DNA of 64,000 nt from Cheiracanthium punctorium. Taxonomy: Eukaryota; Arthropoda; Arachnida; Araneae; Cheiracanthiidae. This document shows positions 28,560 to 39,550 of this stretch, piece by piece; the first letter of the stretch is position 1, and every line of letters starts with the position of its first letter. The notes beneath the pieces were generated by a model. It worked only from the letters and a program-made list of their open reading frames with translations, made no database searches and was not told where the DNA came from. The DNA lies in assembly GCA_038373885.1 (NCBI GenBank), contig JAWZYV010015821.1, positions 63,446-127,445 of the forward strand. The letters are read 5' to 3'. The translations under genes and the position numbers were made by a program.

Positions 28560-31500
28560 GAGGTGGCCATCTCGCGGGGCGGAGGTTGCCAGATAGTCAA
28601 AAGTCCCACTTAAAAGTCTTGCAGATTTCATCGGTGAATGGCGGCAGTAATGGACTCTTCGTACTGGGATACGTTAATGGTTCTCCATGCCACATGGTAA
28701 TTGATACTGGCGCGAACGTAACCATCATAAGGACGGATCTGGCCAAGAAATTAAATTTGAAGATTATCTGGACTCCGCCCTCGCTGACCCTCCAGACTGT
28801 GACAGGTGACAAGATCGAAGTGGGCGGAAAAGCGCAAGTAGAAATCACGTTTGGAAATGCCAGATACGACCATGTGGTATATGTCGCCAATATTACAGAC
28901 TCTTTTATTCTCGGACTGGACTTTTTAAAATCACACAAATTTAATTTGGACTTTAAGAATAATGAGCTTCGTTCAGACTCAGAAGAAATAGCTGCGTTCG
29001 ATATTAGAAATGAAACTGTTTTGCCTGTTCAGCAAATAATAGCCCAGACTGATATCACTCTACCTCCCAGAACTGATTCAATAATTTCTGGAACAGTAAA
29101 AGAAAGCAATAAATTCCGTTTTGGATTAATCGAACACCCAAGCAATAGTGATTCCATCAGAGGAGTACTTGTGGGAGCAACACTTGTGGACTTGTCGAGA
29201 ACAGAAATTCCAGTTAGAGTAGTAAATGTGACGGACAAGTCGAAGGTGATAAAGAAAAATGAAGTGTTGGCGACATGCACTCCTGTTACCTGCATTAATA
29301 AGAACATCAGCCAAACGACAGCTAAATCTTCCGAGTGCCTGACGAAGGAATTAATACAAGACGTGGAGTTAACGGCAGAACAGAGAAGCGCTGCGGAGAA
29401 AGTAATAGCTGAATTTGAAGACCTCTTCTTCCGAACTTCGGGTGACTTTGGCCGTACGAGCTTAACTCAACATAGGATAGATACAGGCGGCCATTCTCCC
29501 ATCAAGCAAAATCCTAGGCGGCTGCCGTTTGCTAAGCAAGAAGAGGTGAGCAGACTTTTAGAGGAGATGAAGCGTGATGACGTCATCGAGCCATCGACTA
29601 GTCCCTGGGCCTCGCCAATTGTTTTGGTCCGAAAGAAGGATGGTTCCACCCGGTTCTGTGTTGACTACAGACGTCTGAATGACATTACCAAGAAAGACAG
29701 CTACCCTCTTCCCAGGATAGACGACACTTTGGACACTTTATCGGGAAACGAATGGTTTTCCACTTTGGATCTGAAAAGTGGTTACTGGCAAGTGGAAATT
29801 CATCCCGACGACCGTGAAAAGACTGCGTTCACCACGGGACAAGGATTATGGCAGTTCAAAGTTATGACTTTTGGACTCTGCAACGCACCTGCTACATTCG
29901 AGCGACTAATGGAGACAGTGTTGAGAGGACTTTCCTACGAAGCATGTCTCGTTTATTTGGACGATATCATCATCGTCGGAAGGACTTTCGAAGAGCATCT
30001 AGAGAACATCCGAAAGGTGCTGCAGAAATTAAAGGAGGCGAACTTGAAACTGAGTCCATCGAAGTGCAATTTGTTTCGTCGGGAATTACGTTACCTCGGG
30101 CACATAATATCCGCCCACGGAGTCCGAACCGATCCCGAAAAGACGTCCGCAGTCCAGAACTGGAGTCGTCCCGAGAATATCCACGACTTAAGAAGTTTTC
30201 TCGGTCTGTGTACTTACTATCGAAAATTCGTGAAGGGCTTTTCTCAAATTGCAAGACCTCTTCACAAATTGACCGAGACTGGACAGAAATTTCTATGGAC
30301 TGAGGAATGTGAGGACGCATTCAACGAACTGAAGACGGCTTTAACATCTTCGCCGATCTTGTCGTATCCTCACCCTGACAAGCCATTTATCCTGGACACA
30401 GACGCAAGTAAGGAGAGTGTCGGAGCAGTTTTGTCCCAGGGGATAGATGGCCAAGAACACGTCATTGCTTACTGGAGCAAATGCCTTTCAAAGGCAGAAC
30501 GTAACTATTGTGTTACGAGAAAGGAACTCCTTGCTATCATTAAGGCCGTGGAGCACTTCCATCATTACCTGTACGGCCGAAAGTTCCTGCTCCGAACGGA
30601 ACATGCCTCTTTAACCTGGCTTCTAAATTTCAAGAATCCGGAGGGCCAAATAGCCAGGTGGATACAGCGACTACAAGAATATGACATCGAGATACGTCAT
30701 CGGAAAGGGTCATCTCATGGAAATGCAGATGCTTTGTCGAGAAGGCCCTGCATAGACAGTTGTCGCTATTGCTCCAGGGCAGAGAAAAATTACCATCTGA
30801 AACATCCCGCTGTCCGCCAAGTTACATCATCGGCATCATCTCAAGATCCCTGGAGTGACGAAAATGTTCGGGCGGACCAATTAACAGACAGCGACATCAA
30901 ACCTATTGTGGAATTTATGGAAAAATCCAGCGCTAAGCCCAGCTATCAAGAAATATCATCTTGCAGTCCGGCAACAAAACAGTACTGGGCTTTATGGGAT
31001 TCGCTTCGCCTGAGGAATGGAGTCCTGTATCGTAAATGGGGGTCGGACGACGGCAAGATGCTCCGATTGCAGTTAGTACTCCCTCGTTCGAGGATTCCGA
31101 AGGTTCTAGAAGAACTTCATAATGGCTTAACAGGAGGCCATTTTGGCGTAATGAAGACCCTGCAGAAAGTTCGCGAGCGCTTCTACTGGGTTAGGGCTCG
31201 AGGCGACGTCGAAAAGTGGTGTCAAGCTTGTGACGCCTGTGCCGCCCGTAAAAGCCCGAAGAAACGAAGCCGTGGAAGACTACATCGTTATAATGTAGGA
31301 GCGCCTTTTGAGAGGATTGCCCTCGACATCCTGGGACCTCTTCCGCGAACTTCGGATGGCAACAAATACATCCTAGTTGTCATTGACTACTTCTCTAAAT
31401 GGCCCGAAGCGTTTCCTATTCCCGATCAAGAAGCTACGACCGTAGCAGAGGTACTGGTGCAAGAATGGATTTCCAGATATGGAACCCCTCTGCAACTTCA

Positions 31501-32020
31501 TTCCGACCAAGGAACGAACTTTACCTCTGCAGTCTTTAAAGGACTATGCCAACTTCTCGGAATGGACAAAACCCAGACTACGCCTTTACACCCACAATCC
31601 GACGGCATGGTGGAGAGGTTCAATCGCACAATTTTAAACAACCTCTCGCTTCTGGTATCTAGGAATCAAGAGGATTGGGACAAGAAACTCCCTCTCTTCC
31701 TGCTGGCCTATAGGAGCGCCGTCCATGAGACTACCGGCTTCACACCTTCCCAGATGCTGTTCGGCAGAGATCTTCGTCTTCCCGCCGATCTAGTGTTCGG
31801 CCGCCCTCCAGATGCGCCTTCATCGCCAGAGGAGTACGTGGAAAACCTTCGGGCACGGTTTGAAGATGTACATCATTTTGCTCGGGAGCGGATCAATCTG
31901 AACACGGAAAAGATGAAGACTCGCTACGACACGAAGGCTACGGGACACGAGTTCAACGCAGGTGACAAAGTTTGGCTATGGAATCCTACTCGACGGAAAG
32001 GCCTGTCTCCCAAGCTGTAA
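28538..32020 (+). CDS. pol: Pol polyprotein of the young Gypsy element, C-terminally truncated
   Basis: The open frame runs from 28538, overlaps gag by 22 bases in the -1 frame, and has no early ATG. Residue numbers here count from codon 28586. Protease: DTGA at 40-43. Reverse transcriptase: TLDLKSGYW (D395), FGLCNAPATFE and YLDD at 457-460. RNase H: D604, E647, E672 (usually Asp in TDH) and D715. Integrase: zinc-binding H845, H852, C882, C885, then D914, D974 and E1010 with 35 residues between the last two. The frame ends at TAA 32018-32020. The same frame then stays open for 43 more codons to TAG 32150-32152, so the conserved tail after integrase is cut by a nonsense mutation. Integrase catalytic parts are retained. 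Confidence 0.95.
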   Translation, partial: KQEGGKLGGGHLAGRRLPDSQKSHLKVLQISSVNGGSNGLFVLGYVNGSPCHMVIDTGANVTIIRTDLAKKLNLKIIWTPPSLTLQTVTGDKIEVGGKAQVEITFGNARYDHVVYVANITDSFILGLDFLKSHKFNLDFKNNELRSDSEEIAAFDIRNETVLPVQQIIAQTDITLPPRTDSIISGTVKESNKFRFGLIEHPSNSDSIRGVLVGATLVDLSRTEIPVRVVNVTDKSKVIKKNEVLATCTPVTCINKNISQTTAKSSECLTKELIQDVELTAEQRSAAEKVIAEFEDLFFRTSGDFGRTSLTQHRIDTGGHSPIKQNPRRLPFAKQEEVSRLLEEMKRDDVIEPSTSPWASPIVLVRKKDGSTRFCVDYRRLNDITKKDSYPLPRIDDTLDTLSGNEWFSTLDLKSGYWQVEIHPDDREKTAFTTGQGLWQFKVMTFGLCNAPATFERLMETVLRGLSYEACLVYLDDIIIVGRTFEEHLENIRKVLQKLKEANLKLSPSKCNLFRRELRYLGHIISAHGVRTDPEKTSAVQNWSRPENIHDLRSFLGLCTYYRKFVKGFSQIARPLHKLTETGQKFLWTEECEDAFNELKTALTSSPILSYPHPDKPFILDTDASKESVGAVLSQGIDGQEHVIAYWSKCLSKAERNYCVTRKELLAIIKAVEHFHHYLYGRKFLLRTEHASLTWLLNFKNPEGQIARWIQRLQEYDIEIRHRKGSSHGNADALSRRPCIDSCRYCSRAEKNYHLKHPAVRQVTSSASSQDPWSDENVRADQLTDSDIKPIVEFMEKSSAKPSYQEISSCSPATKQYWALWDSLRLRNGVLYRKWGSDDGKMLRLQLVLPRSRIPKVLEELHNGLTGGHFGVMKTLQKVRERFYWVRARGDVEKWCQACDACAARKSPKKRSRGRLHRYNVGAPFERIALDILGPLPRTSDGNKYILVVIDYFSKWPEAFPIPDQEATTVAEVLVQEWISRYGTPLQLHSDQGTNFTSAVFKGLCQLLGMDKTQTTPLHPQSDGMVERFNRTILNNLSLLVSRNQEDWDKKLPLFLLAYRSAVHETTGFTPSQMLFGRDLRLPADLVFGRPPDAPSSPEEYVENLRARFEDVHHFARERINLNTEKMKTRYDTKATGHEFNAGDKVWLWNPTRRKGLSPKL
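28550..28556 (+). promoter_or_regulatory. Candidate -1 ribosomal frameshift site GGGAAAC
   Basis: In the gag frame this reads G GGA AAC, exactly the X XXY YYZ slippery pattern, and the next codon is the gag stop TAG. A -1 slip here enters the pol frame, which is open from 28538. The pol frame has no ATG near its start, so a shift is needed. Downstream GGTGGC (28562) and GTTGCC (28585) could pair with wobble to form a weak stimulatory stem. Confidence 0.75.
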
Positions 32021-32152
32021 TCGCCGTGGGACGGTCCTTACACAGTCCTAAACCGGCTGAATGACGTCATCGTACGTATTCGTAAGTCACCAAACTCGAA
32101 GCCAAGAGTTGTACATTACGATCGGCTAGCCATCTACCGCGGTTGTAATTAG

Positions 32153-32525
32153 CTCAGACTATGGTCACTATGGCGTACTTCCTCTTTTCTTTCATCTCTC
32201 ATTCCTTTCCTGTCTTTCTCTTCTCTTCCTCTTTCTTCAACTCTTTTTTTTCTCTCACTACTTACGCCATGTTTAGTGTACATATTTGTAATATATTGGA
32301 TTTTATTAATGTGTATTTGTTATTACATTGATTACTTATTACAGTGTAATTATTTATTATGATGATTATTTATTTATTAATGTGTATTTGCTTATTGTGC
32401 TATTGATTACTTGCTTGAATTATGTTCTTAAGATCTTGTTAAGTGTTATACAGTTTAGGTACCTGTGTGACCTCCGAACTAGGGATTGTACTGCCCGGGA
32501 CGTGCAGTCCTTGGGAAGGGGGCAA
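32153..32525 (+). other. Post-pol region with pyrimidine tract and polypurine tract
   Basis: No env gene. A CT-rich stretch lies at about 32190-32260, followed by TTAT-rich sequence. GGGAAGGGGGCAA directly before the 3' LTR (about 32513-32525) is the likely polypurine tract priming plus-strand DNA. Confidence 0.75.
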
Positions 32526-33445
32526 TGTTACGAATTTTCGGGGCAACCCGCTGCTCTGGGGCTTAAAATGATTTAAAATTCGTATTCTACGCTTCAAATA
32601 GATAAATTTTGCTTTTTGTTGCATCAAAATCGGCCAATTAGAACCGGAGATACGGAGGTTTCGCTTTCCCATATGTTTTTCTATGGGCTTCTAGAAATCT
32701 CGAGAAATATTAGTCCTAGAGCTTAGATATCTTCACTTCTGAGGACTTATTTTTGGCGCCAAATTTGGCGATATTTCGCCAAAAGTCGCCAAGTTTGGCG
32801 ACTTTTTGGTCATTTGGCGCGATTTTCCCAATGGGGCCTGGAAGTTGTTTTTCCTGCATTAAAAACGCATAATAACCTAACATTTCTCTTCTATGACGTA
32901 ATCAAAATTCACGCTTTATGTAGAACCCTCGAGAAATTGACTTTTCTGGAAACCTCTTGTACCTCCTGCGCCGGCTATTTATAGAAGAGCGCGTCGCCCC
33001 GACAGTCAGTTGCGAGTTGAACATTCAATGTGTGAAGAGCTCTGAGTACGCTTGTTTTGTGTGAACTGATAGTGCTATAGAAGCTGTGTTTTAGCTTGCT
33101 TTGTGAAGCTGTTTTTAAAGTGCTGCGTGTAAATTCTTCATTGCTGTGTCTTAAGGGATAGTGTACTATATCCCTTGAATATTTCCATGGAATTTTAGCC
33201 TGTAAAAGTGACTTATTTTGTGTGAGAAATACAGCATTTGTGAGAGCTTCTGATCCAAGCGGATTGTTAAAAGCATGTTACTGCTAGATTGTGCTTGTGA
33301 ATTGTGTACAGCTGATTGTTCTACGAAGTTCTAGAAGCAATAAAGTTTGTGTTCCATCCTGACAAGTGACTTTTTACTTGAACTTTTTACACGAACTCGA
33401 CTTTAGAACGACGAACCCCAGGAGTAGCAGAGTAATTCCGCAACA
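32526..33445 (+). repeat. 3' LTR (920 bp)
   Basis: Near-identical to 26235-27148. Differences visible by eye are a few single bases (for example GATATC for GATCTC, TTGGCGACT for TTGGCAACT, ATGTGTG for ATGTGCG) and a 6-bp insertion. It is followed by the ATAC target copy. Confidence 0.97.
33339..33344 (+). terminator. AATAAA polyadenylation signal in the 3' LTR
   Basis: AATAAA followed by GTTTGTGTTCC, a GT-rich downstream element. It is placed after the initiator, so it would end a full-length transcript in the 3' LTR. Confidence 0.6.
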
Positions 33446-33449
33446 ATAC

Positions 33450-33720
33450 TATATTAAAGTCATTCAATGACAAGTTTTCATTAGGTTTAAAAAATTTCTC
33501 AAATTCCTGTTTTATTGTTTTTAAATCAAACACTCTCTTACATTGGGGGAATGCAGAAAAATTTTTAAAGCAGGTTCGACAATTTAGAACGGAAAAATAA
33601 CAACGTCCTTTTATTATTCCATTTATTTATTTGGGATAACTCTTCTGTCACCGAAAGAAAGTGCTCTATTTGTGTGGAATATTCTTCAAAATTATTCACA
33701 GGAATTTGGAAATTTTGCAT
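33450..33720 (-). pseudogene. Old Ty3/Gypsy gag relic, N-terminal part
   Basis: Begins on the minus strand at ATG 33720 (MQNFQIPVNNFEEY) and reads NNKRTLLFFRSKLSNL, a Gypsy gag capsid signature. Stops and shifts follow up to the ATAC target copy at 33446-33449. It continues at 26230 on the other side of the inserted young element. Confidence 0.7.
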
Positions 33721-34149
33721 TTTGGATATCTTTCAGTATATGTACGTTATCAAGTTTAAAACAAAAATAATAAATTGTTTACTTCAATATCAACATCAAA
33801 ATTGATAGTTTTTCATATTGAAATAATTGCGAAGAGACCGTTTGCACTCACTTTCGTTCTTCATATATAGATATATATGCGTAAAACAGAATCATTACGT
33901 TACTGAAAAATTAGCTATCTCAAAATTTATTATAATTTCATTGCACATTAAAAAAATTAACTACCATAAATTTTATTAAATACCATTCAATATGAACTAA
34001 AAACACTATATTCAAATGAATTATAATTATCACTCACCTTCATAAGAGACGTAATTCCAAGAGATAAAAAAATAAATAAAATACTATGTTATTAATAATC
34101 CCCTTTTTGGAAATATATGTTTATTATTTTATTATTATGTTTCATCGTA
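33721..34149. other. AT-rich gap
   Basis: Possibly the leader of the old Gypsy element, with TATA-rich simple sequence near 33865. No gene seen. Confidence 0.5.
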
Positions 34150-34395
34150 CGGTGCCTCACCATTTTAAAGTGGTTATGTCACTGGAAATGGTAGACGCGC
34201 GAAGTGTGAAGGTCCCCGATTCGGGTCTCATCGCGCGTCCGTCAACCTAACCGTTCGGAGTTTTCCGTGGTTTTCTCCGAAACTTAGCGTAAATACAGGT
34301 AAGGACACCTTAAAAAAATCACTACGGAGGGCACCCAACCTATAGGCCTAGATCCCTCATGCAGATAATTGGCCTTAATCGCACAATAATCATAG
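34150..34395 (+). mobile_element. tRNA-derived SINE, copy 2
   Basis: Shares the body of copy 1 at 5893: CCGTTCGGAGTTTTCCGTGG, CTTAGCGTAAATAC and ACGGAGGGCACCC. The tRNA-like head differs: AGTGGTTATGTCACTGG as an A-box region and CGATTCGGGTCTC as a B-box-like word. It ends near 34390 without a clear A-rich tail. Confidence 0.75.
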
Positions 34396-36350
34396 TAAGG
34401 ATTTTCCAAAAAGCATTGCAAAAGGTACTGAAAATGAAACAGCACTAGCGAATAAAAATAAATCCACTGTCTCTTGAAAGCGATAAGGACAATAAAAGTA
34501 AAGTCAGCGCAACACTGACACACACTCACACTTTTCGAGGCGAAACAATGACGGGAGCCCGGAGCGCAACAGAGCCCACGATCGTCCGCCGCTGTGAGCG
34601 AAGAACTCATCACATCGGAAACACAAACATGCCGAGCTCACAAATCGTCTAATACACAAATTCTCAAATGCAATTCTCAATTCAAATGAAAAATTCTCAA
34701 ATGCATATGAAAGGTTCCTCGGGAGCACCGAACTGGAAATTCTAGGCGGGCGAGCCCCCTCGTAGACACGATGCTTCCGATACCAATTTCACAGCAGGGA
34801 ACGTAGAGTCTGTGACCGGTCAGAAGGTCCAAACATCGTACAGCACAGACCTGTAATAGAAAGTATTTTGCTCTGCCAGCGAGCACAGCTGAAGTTAATC
34901 GCACGTAGTCAAATTAATGTTTTTTTTTAAATCCTTTGTTGTGACCTGTACCAAAACCCCTACCATCCAAAAGGGGTGTGTGCAGTATTGTAGAACTTGC
35001 AGGAGATTGGCAGGGCAACAGTTTTATGACACAGATTTTACGTGCTTTAATTCAGGGGCCGTAGAAGAAGTAGACAAGGACTACAAGATGATGTAGTATT
35101 CAATTTATGTGTTGTGTAATCAGCAATAACTTAGAGAGATTCTCCAACAAGGCGACTAAATCTGATTTTATTGAAGACAGGCTAACATCTTACATTGCAT
35201 GGCAAGCGAAGCAATTAGACCTAGACTACAAACTTGGCTATAGAGCGCAAACACAAAATACGCCAATATACAAAAAATAGGCGCACACATCCGGAGCGGT
35301 TAAGAATAAATCAAAGTATTAATTTTATAAACAAAAACAATTAGAAATTTAAAAAGGTTACCAAAACGTATCAATGAAGAAAATCGTAAACATGACATCT
35401 GTGACAGACTGCTGAACAAAGCAAAAATTAACAGTCCCACGCAAAGTGAGCAGTTGCAAAAGAAATTATTTTTAACGTATTGAATAAGAATTAGCAAATC
35501 TGCGGTCATAAACCACAAAGAGCCGAAATGCTCTGAGTGGATGTGGGGGTTGTATATAACATGCACCACGTAAAATACAGGACGGGGGTTATATATTACT
35601 GACAGAAAGCAATGTGATGTCGGCATCACAGGGGCTCAGCCCTTTCTCGAAAGATTTTAGCTTCCGCCAGGAAAATGGCACTTTCTAATGCAAGAATTAG
35701 AGGTAGACCATTTTAGTTGTGGCGGAGGGGATAAATCCCACCATGTAGAAATATTCAAAAGTTTAGCAAGGTACGCCAATATTAAATGTATGCTAATAGC
35801 TGTAAATTACCAATACTACTTTAAACGAGGTGTGCTTCTGCTATGCAAGAAGAGTGACATAAAATAATAAAGCAATTATTAAGATTTAAGTAATAAAATC
35901 TTTGTTTAACTATAAACAATTCATTAATAACACAATGACGTAATTTTCTGTTCATTTCTTTGACTTATCCTGATAAATAACTTAAAGATTCGTGGAAGAT
36001 TTTCTTAAAATTGAGCGGATTCGGATCCGGATTTTCTCTTTCACTCTGACGGATTCTGATTTTTTTCTGAAACGGATATGAAAAGGATCTTTTTTTTTTC
36101 GACGAATATCGAGTATTTTCGGCACACCTGTACTTTAAATAAAATACTTATTCTGAAGAGGAATGGAAAAAGTTTGAACTGAAAATCTGCGTCTGCCGTA
36201 CTCAATGAAGTTTATTCTTTTCCGTTTTCCTTCTGAGGAAAAGGGCAATGCTAAAGAACAATTCATTAATAATAGGAATCAATTTTTATTTTTACGGCTT
36301 TAGAGATCTAAGTAAAGGACTTCTGAAGGAAAAATATTTATTCCCTAGAG
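34396..36350. other. Gap, partly GC-richer; possible retrotransposon leader
   Basis: Between about 34500 and 34920 the sequence is GC-richer. Read on the minus strand it has TTGGTATCGGAAGCATCG and GGGGGCTCGCCC, words that resemble primer-binding sites of LTR elements, but I cannot define LTRs. At 36100-36140 the sequence ATCGAGTATTTTCGGCACACCTG resembles a hAT-type terminus. No gene recognised in the rest. Confidence 0.35.
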
Positions 36351-36565
36351 CAGGTGTGCACAACCTTTGAAAATTTACGGACCAAACTTTAGGATGTTAG
36401 GGAGGTCGCGGGCCGAACTTGAGGATGTTAGCGATGTCGCGGGCCGTATCAGGATTTATATGGAATTTTGAATGGCTTGTATGGGGGTCTCATATGTTCA
36501 GCGGGTCGGATCAAAAGCCGTGGAGGACCACATCCGGCCCGCGGGCCGGCGGTTACCCATATGTG
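36351..36565. mobile_element. hAT MITE, 215 bp, GGCCCGCGGGCCG type
   Basis: Starts CAGGTGTGCACAACC and ends GGTTACCCATATGTG, imperfect inverted ends. The flanks CCCTAGAG (36343-36350) and CCCTAAAG (36566-36573) differ at one of 8 positions. The interior repeats GTCGCGGGCCG and contains the palindrome CGGCCCGCGGGCCG. Non-coding. Confidence 0.7.
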
Positions 36566-38330
36566 CCCTAAAGTGATGGAAAAGAACTGATTTGAAAAAA
36601 AAAATAGAAAACGCTGAAAATAGCCGAAAATTAGTGAAATTACTTCTGCCTTCAGTAAATCGACAACGCAATCAGCAAATTTTACGAAAAACCAGTAAAC
36701 ATTGGCAGGTGTGATATATATTGTATGCCATATCCATGGAATACTCAAATTTTGAGTCGATATAGACAATTTTCACAGTACATACAGCGCACGTGGACAG
36801 AGAGAGTGTCAGACAACCCAATTTTGAGCTCTAGGATTTCTTTATCTTTTCTTAGGATATTGAATTTAACAGAAAGAAACTCTAGAGTTGAGTTGTTGAA
36901 ACATGACTCCAGTTTTTAAAAAATAAAACCATAGACGTAGTCGTTAGAATCACACAGTTCGCAGAGGCAGGAAGGAAGGCTACCTTACTGGTGGGCTATT
37001 TTTCCATTTCTATTTCTCTGCTTTTGTTTTTCTTAGAGCTGTGTTCTCCTTTTTATTGTTTTCTTTGTAAATTTTTTATGAGTAACGGATTGAGTCCGAA
37101 CAACAGAAGTAAAAGTCTGAAAAGAGCTATGGATCTCGAAGAATATCAGCTTAAAATCAAAAGTGGAAGTAAGTTTTTCGTTACATTTTTCACGTGAATC
37201 TGCTTCATTTTCTGCATTAAAACTGCTTAAAGAGGAGCTATCGAAATTGTTTTACTTAAATCGAGTCTCCAAAATGTTCCTGAGAAAAGATTTCATCGTA
37301 TTTTCTGATTATTACCGAAATTATTCACTAAAACGAGTAATAATCAAGTCAAATTTAAGTCACTCACTACACATTAGAGCAGCAAGAAAAACATTCACAC
37401 TTTTAATTCCAAGCGACGTCTCTCGGAAGTTATTAAAACAGCCTTACTGTGACCACACCGTGAAGTAACGAAGTGACACCACACTGACCCTCTGTGAAAT
37501 CACAGCGACTGTTTCCTGTCCATGTTTGACAAAAATGATTTTTCATTTCTTTAATCCATTCCATCTGAAATTGTTAATGCACTGTCAATGAAAGTCGATT
37601 GTTTAGTATTATTTTCCTAAGGGAAATTTTCAGATTACCACCTGAATATATCTTCCTACCTTTGCCAATATAGTCGTCCATATGTTTAAAAATAAAATGA
37701 ACCCTTCAATGCATTACAATGTTGATATTTATTTATCTTATGTTAGCTGAAACAACAAAATCAATGTTTAATTGAAGCTTTCGATTGATAACCTGGTTTG
37801 CAGAATGCAAAACATTTTGTAATATATCAATTTACTTCAGTGAAACATTTTTGTTTTTGACGAAAATTTAAAGTTTTATTGTTTGTGACACTAAGCTTAG
37901 TTTGTAAGCTATTCGATCAAACTTTAAATTTTTAAATATATTTCCTAATGTACACCGATTTTTCTGATTTCTTTTTTCAATTTGAAAATAAACTTTCTTA
38001 AATGATACCGAAAGCAACAAAAACTACCCAAACAATAGTAAGATCCTTAAGAGAAAATGTTATTGGATTTAGTACATGATAATTTTCATTCCATAAATAG
38101 CAAAATGTCTGTCATTAAATTGACCGTTGTCAGTATTTTTTTACTAAGCCCTACCCATCCCCACCCTCCAAAAAATAATAAATAAATCCAAACGAATAGT
38201 AAATGACATGATGGTTTTTTTTTAAAGTTTCACTTTTTAAGCATTAGAAAATATAATAAACTGCCCATTACACTCCACCAGACTCTACTACCCCTACCTG
38301 ACCCTACAGTTACACTGAGCAGTACAGGGT
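36566..38330. other. Gap with one weak exon candidate
   Basis: At 37000-37036 a pyrimidine-rich run ends in TTCTTAG, and an open frame on the + strand continues (MSNGLSPNNRSKSLKRAMDL) to a GTAAGT at about 37169. This acceptor/donor pair could bound a 132-bp exon, but I do not recognise the peptide. The rest is AT-rich with no gene seen. Confidence 0.3.
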
Positions 38331-38455
38331 AGGGATGGACGCGAGACCACGCGACGAGACGAGACTTCTCGCGGTCTCGCACTTTGACGAGACGAAACCT
38401 CCGGGTACGAGACGAGACCACGGGGTGCGAGACGAGTCCACGGGACGATACCACG
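38331..38455 (+). repeat. GAGACGAGAC-rich repeat beginning AGGGATGGA, copy 1
   Basis: AGGGATGGACGCGAGACC is followed by repeated CGAGACGAGACC / CACGGG words. An inverted relative ends AGACCACTCGAGACGAG... CCATCCCT at 55278. The shared AGGGATGGA tip next to CGAGA repeats points to a transposon terminus. The open frame across it is repeat-derived. Confidence 0.6.
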
Positions 38456-39550
38456 CGTCAAGTAAAATAGACAAAGATGGTTATGGTCGGTACTTCAAAA
38501 TCTTTCTAAAAGCGGTAAGACCGTATTTTGCAAAAAACTTCGCCCCACATCAATTAGCACAGATTAATAATTGGCTTACAGCATGAGGTCTACAGGAAAT
38601 TACTTTTGTAGTATTTTCATAATTTGAAATATTCGTGAAATTATATGTTTACATGATTAGTCGAAACAAAATGGTATGGCTATGGGTGTGATCAGTGGCG
38701 TATGGCAAAGGTCTGAAGGTCTGTGCCCCTCCCGATCTGCAGAATATTTTTGGGGGGTTCCCCTCCAATCTTTTATGAAATGGTCAAGTTTTTAATTTTT
38801 ATACATTCCCCTCGCATCTAGAATACAAGATAATTCAATAATTATTGCCGTAAAGATTAAAAAATGAAAATATTAAATTAATGTGACTTTTAGCTGAAAT
38901 GTACTTAAAATATACAAAGGTAAAAATGTGTATTTTTACACAAATCAAGTGTTCGTTTGATTGTTGAACGTGCTTTTATTTGGAATACTACTACTTTTCA
39001 TGAACACTAATAGTTCTATTGAAGGTTGCATTGTGAATGATTAATCAAAAGAAGGAATATTAGAGAAAGGGAAGTGCTTTGGGATTATTTTATTAAAGCA
39101 ATTATTTGAGATAACGAATTCCATGGGAAGAGGAAGAAAAAGATCACCCTGTTTACTTTAAGAATTTTTCAACCCCTACACCCAGATATATCTATAACAG
39201 GTCTATTCTTTCTACGGTGTTAAATATAAAGTTTTTCAACTGTCATATTTTACTAGTTCCATAAAAACTGATATCTGAAAGCATTTTATTCACTAAAAAA
39301 CCCCATTGTGTAGGGGTCTCTCTTCAACGACCACCCCCTTCCCGCATTGCGGAGACTTACAGTACGCTACTTAATTTTTTGTTGCCGAGGTTATACAAGT
39401 GCAGAAAATTTCGATTCTAGAAAATTATTGTCCTCTCCTCTCGAAGGTCATTTCTTTTCTCGGAAGCATAGCCTTTTAAAAAGCCCATTAATATCCGATA
39501 AAACCGCTTTATTGTTCCTTTTATATTACCACCACAACGAAAATGCTGTC
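38456..39550. other. Gap; one isolated hAT-like end
   Basis: CAGTGGCGTATGG at 38693 resembles a hAT terminus and is followed by G/C tracts. No matching right end with a target duplication was found. The rest is AT-rich, with no gene seen. Confidence 0.4.

Larger units (their letters stand above)
26235..33445 (+). mobile_element. Young, nearly complete Ty3/Gypsy retrotransposon, 7.2 kb
   Basis: Layout: 5' LTR, primer-binding site, gag, pol (protease, reverse transcriptase, RNase H, integrase), purine tract, 3' LTR. There is no env. The host target ATAC is duplicated (26231-26234 and 33446-33449). The LTRs begin TGTTACG and end GCAACA, and differ by only about six substitutions plus one 6-bp indel over some 915 bp, which indicates a recent insertion. 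It lies in antisense orientation within the gag of an older Gypsy relic. One in-frame stop shortens pol; otherwise the genes are open. Confidence 0.97.

Noticed and set aside
29848..30303. 151-codon + strand frame and its minus-strand neighbour inside pol
   Set aside because: Out-of-frame shadows of the reverse transcriptase region.
38693..39370. Possible 0.68-kb hAT element starting CAGTGGCGTATGG and ending near TACGCTAC
   Set aside because: The right end matches poorly and the flanks show no 8-bp duplication.
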